From Pseudomonas nitroreducens (GTDB lineage Bacteria; Pseudomonadota; Gammaproteobacteria; Pseudomonadales; Pseudomonadaceae): a stretch of DNA of 64,000 bases. The position numbers were made by a program, and so were the translations under genes. Position 1 is the stretch's first letter. Each line of letters opens with the position of its first letter. The stretch is from positions 62,001 through 126,000 of the forward strand of contig NZ_JACHLI010000011.1 of the NCBI RefSeq assembly GCF_014204515.1, given 5' to 3'. Shown one piece after another: positions 9,114 through 17,270 of this stretch. Under the pieces are notes generated by a model. It did not search any database and was not told the DNA's origin. It saw only the letters and a program-made list of their open reading frames with translations.

Positions 9114-10271
9114 TTAACCCTGCTTGGCCGGCTGTTCGGCGGCGGGTTTCTCCGCGGCACCGGCGGCGGGTGCCACGTTCTTCGCGGGTACGGCCTTGGC
9201 CTGGGCGCCCGGCTGGACGTATTGCAGGCCTTCGGTGATCAGGCGCTCGCCGGGCTTCAGGCCATCGCTGACCAGCCAGTAGGCGCCGACGGTGCGTTCG
9301 GCCTTGATGGTGCGCAGCTCGACCTTGTTCTCGGCATTGAGCACCAGGGCCGTGGCCATGCCACGGAAGTCACGGGTGACGCCCTGTTGCGGCGCGAGGA
9401 TGGCCTGCTTCTTGATGCCCTCTTCCAGCTGCGCATGGACGAACATGCCCGGCAGCAGCTCCTTGTTCGGGTTGGGGAAGATGGCGCGCACGGTTACCGA
9501 ACCGGTGCCCTGGTCAACCGAGACCTCGGAGAACTCCAGCTTGCCCTCGATGGGGTATTCGGAGCCGTCTTCCAGGTACAGCTTGACCTTGGCGGCGTTG
9601 TCGCCGGCCTTCTCCAGCTGGCCGGCAGCCAGCTCGCGGCGCAGGCGGATCAGCGCGGTGGAGGACTGGGTGACGTCGACGTAGATCGGGTCCAGCTGCT
9701 GCACGGTGGCCAGCGCGGTGCTCTGGCCGTTCTGCACCAGGGCGCCTTCGGTGACGCTGGAGCGGCCGATGCGGCCGGAGATCGGCGAATAAACCTTGGT
9801 GTAGCGCACGTTGATCTTGGCGCTGTCAGCAGTGGCCTTGGCCTGCAGGTAGGCGGCCTGGGCGTCGGCGTATTGCTGCTTGCTCACCGCCTCGTCCTTC
9901 ACCAGTTCCTTGTAGCGCTCGGCCTGCTGCTGGGTGGAGACCAGGTTGGCCTGGGCACTCTGCAGGGTGGCGTCATAGGTGGCCGGGTCGATCTGGTACA
10001 GCTGCTGGCCTTCCTTGACGTCGCTGCCTTCCTTGAACAGGCGCTTGAGGATGATGCCGTTCACCTGCGGGCGAACCTCGGCGATGCGATACGCAGTGGT
10101 GCGGCCGGGCAGTTCGGTGCTCAGGGTCACCTCCTGCGGTTGCAGGGTCACCACACCGACTTCGGGGATCTGCTTCTCCTGCGGAGGCTGGGCCTTGTCG
10201 CAGCCGGCAAGAGTGGCCATGGCGACGAGCAGGGCCGGAACCAGGGCGCGCATGGCTGGCTTTCGTTGCAT
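9114..10271 (-). CDS. mexA: RND efflux periplasmic adaptor MexA
   Basis: 385-residue membrane-fusion protein that joins MexB to OprM. MQRKPAMRALVPALLVAMAT leads to the lipobox LAGC (Cys24), so it is an inner-membrane-anchored lipoprotein. Typical order follows: beta-barrel/lipoyl half (RPQVNGIILKRLFKEGSDVK), helical hairpin, second lipoyl half (YTKVYSPISGRIGRSSVTEG), membrane-proximal domain. The start at 10271 is supported by an AGG ribosome site and by alignment with MexA; an upstream in-frame start would add a non-signal extension. First gene of the operon; regulated by the operator sites described just upstream. Confidence 0.97.
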   Translation of the reverse strand: MQRKPAMRALVPALLVAMATLAGCDKAQPPQEKQIPEVGVVTLQPQEVTLSTELPGRTTAYRIAEVRPQVNGIILKRLFKEGSDVKEGQQLYQIDPATYDATLQSAQANLVSTQQQAERYKELVKDEAVSKQQYADAQAAYLQAKATADSAKINVRYTKVYSPISGRIGRSSVTEGALVQNGQSTALATVQQLDPIYVDVTQSSTALIRLRRELAAGQLEKAGDNAAKVKLYLEDGSEYPIEGKLEFSEVSVDQGTGSVTVRAIFPNPNKELLPGMFVHAQLEEGIKKQAILAPQQGVTRDFRGMATALVLNAENKVELRTIKAERTVGAYWLVSDGLKPGERLITEGLQYVQPGAQAKAVPAKNVAPAAGAAEKPAAEQPAKQG

Positions 10272-10336
10272 ATCGTTATCCTCGTGAGCAAAGCATCCGG
10301 GTTGGCTGTGGGCTTGCCGGTCCGGAAAAGCTGGCA

Positions 10337-10366
10337 AAAATACTTACATTCAGCTGTGTTTGTAAA
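10337..10366 (-). promoter_or_regulatory. Proximal mexA promoter with overlapping TtgR/NalD-type operator
   Basis: On the minus strand, -35 TTTACA (10361-10366) and -10 TATTTT (10337-10342) have an 18-base spacer. Inside lies the inverted repeat TTACATTC ... GTTTGTAA at 10344-10365. From memory it matches the P. putida TtgR operator at about 18 of 22 positions. In P. aeruginosa the TetR-family repressor NalD, related to TtgR, acts on the proximal mexA promoter, so a NalD-type repressor is the likely ligand; its gene is not in the window. Confidence 0.6.
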
Positions 10367-10461
10367 CGTCCGAAAGCCCTGAGGGAAAACTACTGAAACG
10401 ATTTAGCGTAAAGCTGAATTCGCAGTAGGTTTCCCGCAAGGCAGTCGCGTTGACGAACAAA

Positions 10462-10476
10462 GTTGATAACATCAAC
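10462..10476. promoter_or_regulatory. MexR operator site I
   Basis: GTTGA-TAACA-TCAAC, a perfect inverted repeat of five bases with a five-base spacer, the half-site pattern known for MexR binding. It lies between mexA and mexR, so MexR can control both genes. Confidence 0.85.
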
Positions 10477-10493
10477 TAAAATACGAAAAAATG

Positions 10494-10508
10494 GTTGAGC
10501 CGATCAAC
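10494..10508. promoter_or_regulatory. MexR operator site II
   Basis: GTTGA-GCCGA-TCAAC, a second perfect copy whose centre is 32 bases (about three helical turns) from that of site I, as in P. aeruginosa where MexR binds two adjacent sites. It overlaps the upstream in-frame ATG at 10491, which argues that mexR starts later, at 10542. Confidence 0.85.
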
Positions 10509-10541
10509 CTGATTTACACAAGACTTACCGTGACCGAGCCG

Positions 10542-10976
10542 ATGACCCACAGCGTGAATCCCGACCTGCCGCAGACCCTGATGAAGGTTTTCGACCATAT
10601 GCGCGAAAGCCTCCTGGACGGGCTGTGCGCCGAGGGCATCGACCTCGCCCCACCGGACATCCGCCTGCTCGAACTGATCGGCGCCGATGCCGGCCAGAGC
10701 CTGCAGAGCCTGAGCCGCAAGATGTGTCGCGACAAGGCCCTGGTGACCCGCAAGATCCGCGAGATGGAGACCCTCGGCCTGGTCCGCCGCGAGCGCAACC
10801 CCGGCGATCAGCGCAGCTTCCAGCTGTTCCTCACCGACGCCGGCAGGCGCGTCGACCAGCGCACCCAGGCCATCCTCGCACGCACCCATGACAGTCTGTT
10901 CGCGCCGCTGGACGACGACGAGCAGCGCACCCTCACCCAGCTCCTGCGGCAGTGCCTGCAGGAGCACGGCGACTGA
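10542..10976 (+). CDS. mexR: MarR-family repressor MexR
   Basis: 144 residues (family about 147). Winged helix-turn-helix repressor of mexAB-oprM and of itself. The recognition region MCRDKALVTRKIREMETLGL and wing RRERNPGDQRSFQLFLTDAG are strongly conserved with P. aeruginosa MexR. The start MTHSVNPDL aligns with MNYPVNPDL of PAO1; an ATG at 10491 in the same frame sits on an operator and is rejected. In P. aeruginosa MexR is also controlled by the anti-repressor ArmR and by Cys oxidation; one Cys of this copy lies in the conserved MCRDKAL segment. Divergent from mexA. Confidence 0.95.
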   Translation: MTHSVNPDLPQTLMKVFDHMRESLLDGLCAEGIDLAPPDIRLLELIGADAGQSLQSLSRKMCRDKALVTRKIREMETLGLVRRERNPGDQRSFQLFLTDAGRRVDQRTQAILARTHDSLFAPLDDDEQRTLTQLLRQCLQEHGD

Positions 10977-10985
10977 CGCCACAAA

Positions 10986-11015
10986 CGAAAACGCCGGCAT
11001 TCGCCGGCGTTTTCG
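10986..11015. terminator. Bidirectional terminator between mexR and the yceI gene
   Basis: Perfect 13-base stem CGAAAACGCCGGC / GCCGGCGTTTTCG with a four-base loop, shared by the convergent genes. Confidence 0.85.
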
Positions 11016-11027
11016 CATTCCTGCGTC

Positions 11028-11603
11028 TTACTGACGCACCCCTTCGACCGACAGGGTCAGCTCGACTTCCTGGGAAGCCGGGCCGAGGTCGCGCTGGATG
11101 TTGAAGTCTTTCAGCTTCAGGGTGGTAGTACCCAGGAAGCCTGCACGGTAGCCGCCCCACGGGTCATCGCCCTGGCCGACCAGTTCGGCCTTGAGGGTGA
11201 CCGGCTTGGTCACGCCGTTCAGGGTCAGGTTGCCGGTGATCTCGGCATTCTTGCCATCGGCCTTGACGGCGGTGGACTCGAAGGTCGCGGTGGGGTTCTT
11301 CGAGACGTTGAGGAAGTCCGCGCTGCGCAGGTGCTTGTCACGCTCGGCGTGGTTGGAGTTCACGCTGTTGGTGTTGATGGTCACCTTGACCTTGTCGGCG
11401 GACGGGTTCTTCTCGTCGAAGGTGAAGGTACCGTCGAAATCGTCGAAGCGGCCGTACAGCCAGCTGTAGCCCAGGTGCTTGATGCGGAACTCGATGAAGG
11501 CGTGCTGGCCTTCCTTGTCGATCTTGTAGTCCGCGGCCATGGCCTGGCCAGCGGAGAACAGTGCGGTACCCAGCGCCAGAGCGGCGAACGTCTTCTTCAG
11601 CAT
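11028..11603 (-). CDS. YceI-family periplasmic protein (PasP/PA0423 type)
   Basis: 191-residue exported protein. MLKKTFAALALGTALFSAGQ ends in an AMA-A signal-peptidase site; the mature part is a YceI lipocalin-like beta-barrel (AFIEFRIKHLGYSWLYGRF ... VTKPVTLKAELVG), a fold that binds isoprenoid-type lipids. The start is supported by AAAGGGAG. Next to cytochrome b561, 28 bases downstream of it, a pairing seen in many proteobacteria and suggesting a redox or quinone-linked role. The PAO1 counterpart has been described as a secreted protease (PASP); nothing in the sequence shows a protease active site. Confidence 0.85.
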   Translation of the reverse strand: MLKKTFAALALGTALFSAGQAMAADYKIDKEGQHAFIEFRIKHLGYSWLYGRFDDFDGTFTFDEKNPSADKVKVTINTNSVNSNHAERDKHLRSADFLNVSKNPTATFESTAVKADGKNAEITGNLTLNGVTKPVTLKAELVGQGDDPWGGYRAGFLGTTTLKLKDFNIQRDLGPASQEVELTLSVEGVRQ

Positions 11604-11631
11604 GGAAGCAATCTCCCTTTGGGGTGAGGTG

Positions 11632-12186
11632 TTATTTCGCGGCACGACCGAGCATGCGCACCAGGGTCGCATCGCGGTCGAAGAAATGGTGTTTGAACGC
11701 CGCCAGGGCGTGCAGCACGGCCAGCACCACCAGGGTCCAGGCCAGATAGAGATGGATCGCGCCGGCGATGTCGGCCTGATCGGTGATGCCGCTGAGGGTG
11801 GCGGGCACGTCGAACCAGCCGAACACGCTGATGGGTTTGCCCTCGGCGGTGGAGATCAGGTAGCCGGCGATGATCACGGCGAACAGCAGGCCATAGAGCG
11901 CCAGGTGGCCGAGCTTGGTGGCCAGGCGGGTCAGGTTGCCGTGGTTGGGCGGGGTCGACGGCGCCGGGCTGATGAAGCGCCAGAGCACGCGCACGATCAG
12001 GGCAATGGCCAGGAGGATGCCGATGCTCTTGTGGATTTCCGGGGCGCGGTGGTACCAGGTGTCGTAGTAGTCCAGCTCGCGCATCCACAGGCCCAGGCCG
12101 AACAGGCCGAAGACCACCAGCGCACTGCCCCAGTGCAGGAACAGGCTGACCAGTCCGTAGCGAGCGGGGGAATTACGCCATTGCAT
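11632..12186 (-). CDS. Cytochrome b561 family protein
   Basis: 184 residues with four membrane helices and the conserved haem-ligand histidines of the bacterial b561 family (His18 in the first helix, then His52, and a later LHALAAFKHHFFDRD segment). Expected to be a di-haem inner-membrane protein passing electrons between quinol and a periplasmic acceptor. Shares an operon with the downstream yceI gene (28-base gap). Physiological partner unknown. Confidence 0.9.
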   Translation of the reverse strand: MQWRNSPARYGLVSLFLHWGSALVVFGLFGLGLWMRELDYYDTWYHRAPEIHKSIGILLAIALIVRVLWRFISPAPSTPPNHGNLTRLATKLGHLALYGLLFAVIIAGYLISTAEGKPISVFGWFDVPATLSGITDQADIAGAIHLYLAWTLVVLAVLHALAAFKHHFFDRDATLVRMLGRAAK

Positions 12187-12316
12187 CGATCACGTCCTTG
12201 AAAAAACAGAGTCTCAAGCCTAGCGGCAAATCCATCGAATAAAAGCAGAAAAATCTGCTTTGAAACATCGACTGACAAGATAGGTCCGCGCTGAAACGTC
12301 CGTTCCAGAGCCCGGA

Positions 12317-12350
12317 AACGACAATGCCGGCTTTCGCCGGCATTGTCGTT
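12317..12350. terminator. Hairpin terminator of the amine oxidase gene
   Basis: Perfect 15-base stem AACGACAATGCCGGC / GCCGGCATTGTCGTT with loop TTTC, 14 bases beyond the amine oxidase stop. It lies between that gene and cytochrome b561. Confidence 0.7.
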
Positions 12351-12363
12351 GAAGCGACTCAGG

Positions 12364-13851
12364 TCAGAACGGCAGCCAGGACATGATGCCCTTCTTCTCG
12401 CCCTTCTCGGCCGGCTGCTCGGTGGCGGCCGGCTTGCTGTCGGCGACCATCGCCTTGCCTTCGAGCACCGGCGTCTTGCCGGCGTACAGGTCGCGGACCT
12501 GGCTGGCGGCGCGCTTGCCGCTGCGCAGGGCGCCCTCGATGGTGCCCGGATAGAGCGCATCGGTGTGCTCGCCGGCGAAGGCGACGCGGGACACCGGGGT
12601 CTCCCAGACGCGCCAGAAGCGGCTGATCTGGCCCGGACCGTAGGCCAGGTAGGAACCGCCGGTGCCGGCGTCGGTGCTGTAGCGCCGCATTTCATAGCCG
12701 TCGTAGGCGCCGCGCATCTTCGGGTAGTACTTGTTCATGCGGATCAGCACCTGCTCGGAGAGCTGGCGGTCGCCGAAGGCCTGCATCACCCGGGCGTTGT
12801 CGCCGGAGAGGTTGATCAGCACGTTGACGCCGCCCTTGGCCGCGGGCTCGACCCAGATCATGCCCAGGCCCTGGTCGCTGTAGATCTCGCCGGAGAGGCG
12901 GGTCTTGTCGTCCCACACCGGGCGCTTGAACTTCATCAGGATCTGATCGCGCCAACCGTAGTTGGTGGCCTTGAGCGCAGCCTGCTGCTTCTCGTTCAGG
13001 CTCGGGGTCAGGGTGATGCCGCCCAGCGCGCGCAGCGGCACGGCGAGCACCAGGTAGTCGGCGGTGTAGCCGGTGGCGCCGACCTTGACGGTCACGCCGT
13101 CCTTGTCCTGGCTGATCGAGGTGACCTTGGCGTTGGTCTTGATGGTCTTGATCTGCTTGACGAAGGCCTGGGCCAGCACCTGGCTGCCGCCGGGCAGACG
13201 GGAGGCGCGCAGGTCGCGGTCATCGACGCCGCGGTACACCCGGCCCTGCTGGGCGAGGTAGAGCAGCGACAGGCGCGACGGCTCGTCGTAGTGCGAGCGG
13301 ATGCGCTGGTTGACCAGCAGGCGCGCGGTCGGGGACAGGTTCAGCTTGTCCAGCCAGCGCGCGGCGGTGAGCTGGTCGAGGGCGAACAGGGTCTTGGTAG
13401 CCAGCGGATTGAGCGGGTCGTCGATGGAGGCGGACAGCTCGTTCAGCGACTTCTCGAAGCGATCCAGATCGGCCGCGACGGCCGGCATCTTCGTCTTCAG
13501 GTCGGCGCTGCTGTAGTAGACGCCGTCGATCAGGTAGCTGGGGGTGCGGACGAATTCCGGCGCCGGCACCGAATTGACCTTCAGGGTATCCAGATAGCCG
13601 TTGAGGGTCGGCTGGACCTTCTTGTTGCCGATCCACTCGCTGGTGGCCAGGCCCGAACGGCCGCCCACCTGCGGCTTGGCTTCCAGCAGGGTGACCTGCC
13701 AGCCCGCCTGCTGCAGCTCGTAGGCCGCGGAGAGGCCGGCGAGTCCGCCACCGACCACGATGGCCGTCGGCTGTTTGTCCTTGCCCAGCGCCACCACGCT
13801 GAACACCCCCAGAGCAAGCAACGCGGCAGCGCGCAGCCATCCCATTTTCAT
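12364..13851 (-). CDS. Flavin-containing amine oxidase, exported
   Basis: 495 residues from the ATG at 13851, chosen for its GGGGAAG ribosome site and because it gives a clean signal sequence (MKMGWLRAAALLALGVFSVV). A Rossmann FAD motif follows at about residues 33-39 (VGGGLAG), with the flavin-monooxygenase/amine oxidase signature EAKPQVGGRSG, and a C-terminal FAD motif FAGEHTDALYPGTIEGALRS. It probably oxidises a primary amine to an aldehyde in the periplasm; substrate not readable. It corresponds to PA0421 of PAO1. Transcribed away from bioA. Confidence 0.85.
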   Translation of the reverse strand: MKMGWLRAAALLALGVFSVVALGKDKQPTAIVVGGGLAGLSAAYELQQAGWQVTLLEAKPQVGGRSGLATSEWIGNKKVQPTLNGYLDTLKVNSVPAPEFVRTPSYLIDGVYYSSADLKTKMPAVAADLDRFEKSLNELSASIDDPLNPLATKTLFALDQLTAARWLDKLNLSPTARLLVNQRIRSHYDEPSRLSLLYLAQQGRVYRGVDDRDLRASRLPGGSQVLAQAFVKQIKTIKTNAKVTSISQDKDGVTVKVGATGYTADYLVLAVPLRALGGITLTPSLNEKQQAALKATNYGWRDQILMKFKRPVWDDKTRLSGEIYSDQGLGMIWVEPAAKGGVNVLINLSGDNARVMQAFGDRQLSEQVLIRMNKYYPKMRGAYDGYEMRRYSTDAGTGGSYLAYGPGQISRFWRVWETPVSRVAFAGEHTDALYPGTIEGALRSGKRAASQVRDLYAGKTPVLEGKAMVADSKPAATEQPAEKGEKKGIMSWLPF

Positions 13852-14043
13852 CGCCAGACTTCCCCGAATCGGTGCAAAGGCGCGAAGCATACGTGAGCGC
13901 CCGAAAGCCGAATAGCCGTCTTGGTCGGCTGCCTACGGCATGTGTCGTAGGACGTGTCCTTGTTCATCTCAGATGCATTGCATAGGCTTGCCCGACCCGG
14001 GCAAGTCGCCCCCAAGACGAGCCGCCAGATAAAGGAGCAGCCC

Positions 14044-15447
14044 ATGGGCCTGAATGCCGAGTGGATGCAGCGCGATCTCCAGGTGCTGTGGCACCCCTGC
14101 ACCCAGATGAAAGACCACGAGCGCCTGCCGGTGATCCCGATCCGCCGCGGCGAGGGCATCTGGCTGGAGGACTTCGAAGGCAAGCGCTACCTCGATGCCG
14201 TCAGCTCCTGGTGGGTCAACGTCTTCGGCCACGCCAACCCGCGCATCAACCAGCGCATCAAGGACCAGGTGGACCAGCTGGAGCACGTGATCCTCGCCGG
14301 CTTCAGCCATCAGCCGGTGATCGAGCTGTCCGAACGCCTGCTGCGCCTGGCGCCCGCCGGATTCTCGCGGGTGTTCTACGCCGACAGCGGCTCGGCCGGC
14401 ATCGAAGTGGCGCTGAAGATGAGCTACCACTACTGGCAGAACCTCGGCCAGCCGGAGAAGAAGCGCTTCATCACCCTGACCAACAGCTACCACGGCGAAA
14501 CCGTGGCAGCGATGTCGGTGGGCGACGTCGCGCTGTTCACCGAGACCTACAAGTCGCTGCTGATGGACACCATCAAGGTGCCGACCCCCGACTGCTACCT
14601 GCGCCCCGAGGGCGTGAGCTGGGAAGAGCACTCGCGGACGATGTTCGCCGCCATGGAGCAGGCCCTGGAGCAGCACCACAAGGAAGTCGCCGCGGTGATC
14701 GTCGAACCACTGGTACAGGGCGCCGGCGGCATGCGCATGTACCACCCGATCTACCTCAGGCTGCTGCGCGAAGCCTGCGACCGCTACGGCGTGCACCTGA
14801 TCCACGACGAGATCGCCGTCGGCTTCGGCCGCACCGGGACAATGTTCGCCTGCGAGCAGGCCGACATCACCCCGGACTTCCTGGTGCTGTCCAAGGCCCT
14901 CACCGGCGGCTACCTGGCAATGTCCGCGGTGCTCACCACCGACAAGGTCTACCAGGCGTTCTACGACGACTACGCCACCCTGCGTGCCTTCCTCCACTCG
15001 CACACCTACACCGGCAACCCGCTGGCCTGCGCCGCCGCCCTGGCGACCCTGGACATCTTCGAGCAGGACAACGTCATCGAGGCCAACAAGGCCCTGGCGG
15101 CGAAGATGGCCAGCGCCACCGCGCACCTGGCCGACCATCCGCACGTCTCGGAAATCCGCCAGACCGGCATGATCCTCGCCATCGAGATGGTCCAGGACAA
15201 GGCGACGAAAACCGCCTACCCCTGGCAGGAACGCCGCGGCCTCAAGGTCTTCCAGCACGGCCTGGAGCGCGGCGCGCTGCTGCGCCCGCTGGGCAGCGTG
15301 GTGTACTTCCTGCCGCCGTACATCATCACCCCCGAGCAGATCGACTTCCTCGCCGAAGTGGCCAGCGAAGGCATCGACATCGCCACCCGCGACAGCGTCA
15401 GCGTGGCGGTCAGCGAGCGCTTCCCCGAGCACCGCGATCCGGGCTGA
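14044..15447 (+). CDS. bioA: Adenosylmethionine-8-amino-7-oxononanoate aminotransferase
   Basis: 467-residue class III PLP aminotransferase that makes 7,8-diaminopelargonic acid in biotin synthesis. Specific marks of BioA are the N-terminal LWHPCTQM and the segment DAVSSWWVNVFGHANPRIN. The PLP Schiff-base lysine is Lys284 (LSKALTGGYLAMSAVL). The start MGLNAEWMQ at 14044 follows AAAGGAG; a longer frame from 13954 has no family match. The other bio genes are not in the window. Confidence 0.95.
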   Translation: MGLNAEWMQRDLQVLWHPCTQMKDHERLPVIPIRRGEGIWLEDFEGKRYLDAVSSWWVNVFGHANPRINQRIKDQVDQLEHVILAGFSHQPVIELSERLLRLAPAGFSRVFYADSGSAGIEVALKMSYHYWQNLGQPEKKRFITLTNSYHGETVAAMSVGDVALFTETYKSLLMDTIKVPTPDCYLRPEGVSWEEHSRTMFAAMEQALEQHHKEVAAVIVEPLVQGAGGMRMYHPIYLRLLREACDRYGVHLIHDEIAVGFGRTGTMFACEQADITPDFLVLSKALTGGYLAMSAVLTTDKVYQAFYDDYATLRAFLHSHTYTGNPLACAAALATLDIFEQDNVIEANKALAAKMASATAHLADHPHVSEIRQTGMILAIEMVQDKATKTAYPWQERRGLKVFQHGLERGALLRPLGSVVYFLPPYIITPEQIDFLAEVASEGIDIATRDSVSVAVSERFPEHRDPG

Positions 15448-15458
15448 CAGCGGCGGCA

Positions 15459-15527
15459 GGCTTCAGGCGACAGGCTGCAGGCGATACACTACCCGGCCTG
15501 TAGCCTGCCGCCTGTAGCCTGAAGCCC
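15459..15527. repeat. Intergenic repeat, family F, copy 1
   Basis: AGGCTTCAGGCGACAGGCT at the left and CCTGTAGCCTGAAGCC at the right form an imperfect palindrome between bioA and rsmE. The left arm recurs inside hemW at 52814. Confidence 0.75.
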
Positions 15528-15533
15528 AAGAAA

Positions 15534-16253
15534 ATGCGCCTCTCCCGCTTCTTCATCGACGCCCCGCTCTCCCTCGGCCAGCACGAGCTGCCCGAAGCCC
15601 AGGCCCACTACATCGGCCGCGTGCTGCGCCATGGCGCCGGCGACGCCGTGCAGTTGTTCGACGGCTCGGGCCGCGAATACCTCGGCGAGCTGATCGAGGT
15701 GGGCAAGAAGAACGTCCGCGTGGAACTGCGCGAAGCCTTCGACGGCCAGGCCGAATCGCCGCTGCGCGTGCACCTGGGCCAGGGCCTGTCCCGCGGCGAG
15801 CGCATGGACTGGGCGATCCAGAAAGCCACCGAACTGGGCGCCAGCGAGATCACCCCGATCGTCAGCGAGCGCTGCGAAGTGCGCCTGAAGGACGAACGCG
15901 CCGACAAGCGCATGGCCCACTGGCGTCAGGTAGCGATCAGCGCCTGCGAGCAGTGCGGGCGCTCGGTGCTGCCGTTGCTCAACCCACCGGTCACCCTCGC
16001 CGACTGGCTGGAAAGCTGCGAGGCCCAGCTCAAGCTGGTGCTGCACCCGGTGGCCGAGCCGCTGACCAGCCACGACAAGCCGCAGAGCCTGGCCTTCCTG
16101 ATCGGCCCGGAAGGCGGCTTGAGCGAAGCGGAAGTGGAGCAGGCCAAGAACGCCGGCTTCCACGCCGCCCGACTGGGGCCACGCGTGCTGCGCACCGAGA
16201 CCGCTCCGGTAGTGGCGCTGAGCGTGGCGCAGCAGCTCTGGGGCGATTTCTAA
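15534..16253 (+). CDS. rsmE: 16S rRNA (uracil-1498-N3)-methyltransferase
   Basis: 239 residues, the usual RsmE length. SPOUT-class methyltransferase that modifies U1498 of 16S rRNA. N-terminal PUA-like part (ALYIGRVL-type segment HYIGRVLRHGAGDAVQLFDG) and C-terminal knotted part with IGPEGGLSEAEVEQAKNAGF and LGPRVLRTETAP, the SAM-binding signatures. Starts 86 bases after bioA, behind a repeat, so possibly its own unit. Confidence 0.93.
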   Translation: MRLSRFFIDAPLSLGQHELPEAQAHYIGRVLRHGAGDAVQLFDGSGREYLGELIEVGKKNVRVELREAFDGQAESPLRVHLGQGLSRGERMDWAIQKATELGASEITPIVSERCEVRLKDERADKRMAHWRQVAISACEQCGRSVLPLLNPPVTLADWLESCEAQLKLVLHPVAEPLTSHDKPQSLAFLIGPEGGLSEAEVEQAKNAGFHAARLGPRVLRTETAPVVALSVAQQLWGDF

Positions 16254-16260
16254 CGGAGTC

Positions 16261-16336
16261 GTAGGGCGCATAACCTGGAACAGGTTATCCGCCAGATACT
16301 CCGTGGCGGATAACGCTGGCGCGTTATGCGCCCTAC
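16261..16336. repeat. Intergenic repeat, family E, inverted pair
   Basis: GTAGGGCGCATAAC and GTTATGCGCCCTAC are exact reverse complements at the two ends; an inner pair (GGTTATCCGCCA / TGGCGGATAACG) is nested inside. Part of a 344-base gene-free stretch (16254-16597) that consists almost wholly of repeats. Confidence 0.85.
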
Positions 16337-16373
16337 GCTCAGGTCCAGTTCGGTGCGCGGGGTTGGAAGCCCC

Positions 16374-16478
16374 TAGCCTTTCCCGAGGGAGAGCGGACCG
16401 TTCGCAGCAACTGGAAACCAGAGTGTCAGCTGGCACGGTCAGCTCCCTCTCCCCGAGGGAGAGGGCTGGGGTGAGGGA
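16374..16478. repeat. Composite palindromic repeat, family D, copy 2
   Basis: Degenerate left arm (TTTCCCGAGGGAGAGCGGAC) and right arm CTCCCTCTCCCCGAGGGAGA around an inner segment containing GTCAGCTGGCACGG. Same architecture as the copy at 4191. Confidence 0.75.
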
Positions 16479-16504
16479 AAACCGGCAGCGCCGATGCCCG
16501 GCAG

Positions 16505-16580
16505 GTTCGCGAGCAAGCTCGCTCCTACAGCAGCCGGAAAGCACGGAGCGCTCTTTGTAGGAGCGAGCTTGCTCGCGAAC
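16505..16580. repeat. REP-like repeat, family B, inverted pair
   Basis: TTCGCGAGCAAGCTCGCTCC at 16506 and its reverse complement at 16560-16579 face each other across 28 bases. It ends just before the chpE stop and may act as a transcript 3' end for the Pil-Chp operon. Confidence 0.85.
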
Positions 16581-16597
16581 CGCCCGGACGCCGCCGC

Positions 16598-17209
16598 TCA
16601 GATCCCGCGCAGCGCCAACCCCGCCAGCACCAGCAGGACCACGCCGCACAGCACATGGCTGACCCGGTGCCAACGTGGCGAAGCGTTGCGCCGCAGCCAG
16701 TCCACCAGCGCCGCGCAGAGGAAGCAGCAGAGCACCGAAGCGGTCATGAAGCCGGCGAAGAACACCAGGGAATCCGCCAACGTCGGGACACCGTTGACCA
16801 GCCCTGCCATGGCGCCGCCCAGGGCGCCCCAGTAGACGATGTTCTTCGGGTTCGACAGCGACAGCATGGCCCCGGAGGCGAAGGCCCCGGCGTGGTGATC
16901 GCCGGGCTCGCCCTCCTCCACCACGCCGACCGCACGGGCATCGCGCAGGCTCTGCACGCCCAGCCAGGCCAGGTAGGCGGCACTGGCCAGGGTCAGCGGC
17001 AGGCGCAGGGTTTCATGACCGAACAACAGCGCCAGCCCGGTGAGGCCGATCAATGCCCACACCGCGTCACCGATCAGTGAGCCGAACTGCACCAGCAGCG
17101 CCGGGCGGAAGCCGCCCTTGAGGCCACGGCGCAGTGTTTCGGCGAGCACCGCACCGGGAGACAGGCAGAAGACGATGCCGAACAGCAGGGCGGCGAAGAA
17201 CAGGGTCAT
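16598..17209 (-). CDS. chpE: ChpE, LysE-family membrane protein
   Basis: 203 residues, about six membrane helices, with the RhtB/LysE transporter signature in SLSNPKNIVYWGALGGAMAG and an N-terminal FCLSPGAVLAETLRRGLKGG. Last gene of the Pil-Chp operon; in P. aeruginosa chpE is dispensable for twitching and its exported substrate is unknown. Here it follows chpC after only 61 bases, with no chpD in between. Confidence 0.88.
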   Translation of the reverse strand: MTLFFAALLFGIVFCLSPGAVLAETLRRGLKGGFRPALLVQFGSLIGDAVWALIGLTGLALLFGHETLRLPLTLASAAYLAWLGVQSLRDARAVGVVEEGEPGDHHAGAFASGAMLSLSNPKNIVYWGALGGAMAGLVNGVPTLADSLVFFAGFMTASVLCCFLCAALVDWLRRNASPRWHRVSHVLCGVVLLVLAGLALRGI

Positions 17210-17270
17210 GGGAATCTCAACAGCCAGGGCGAAGGCGCCGGCCTGCCAGGCCCGGCGCCGGTACAGCGAA

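Noticed and set aside
16254..16597. CRISPR array
   Set aside because: Repeats are of different families, inverted rather than direct, and lack regular spacers.
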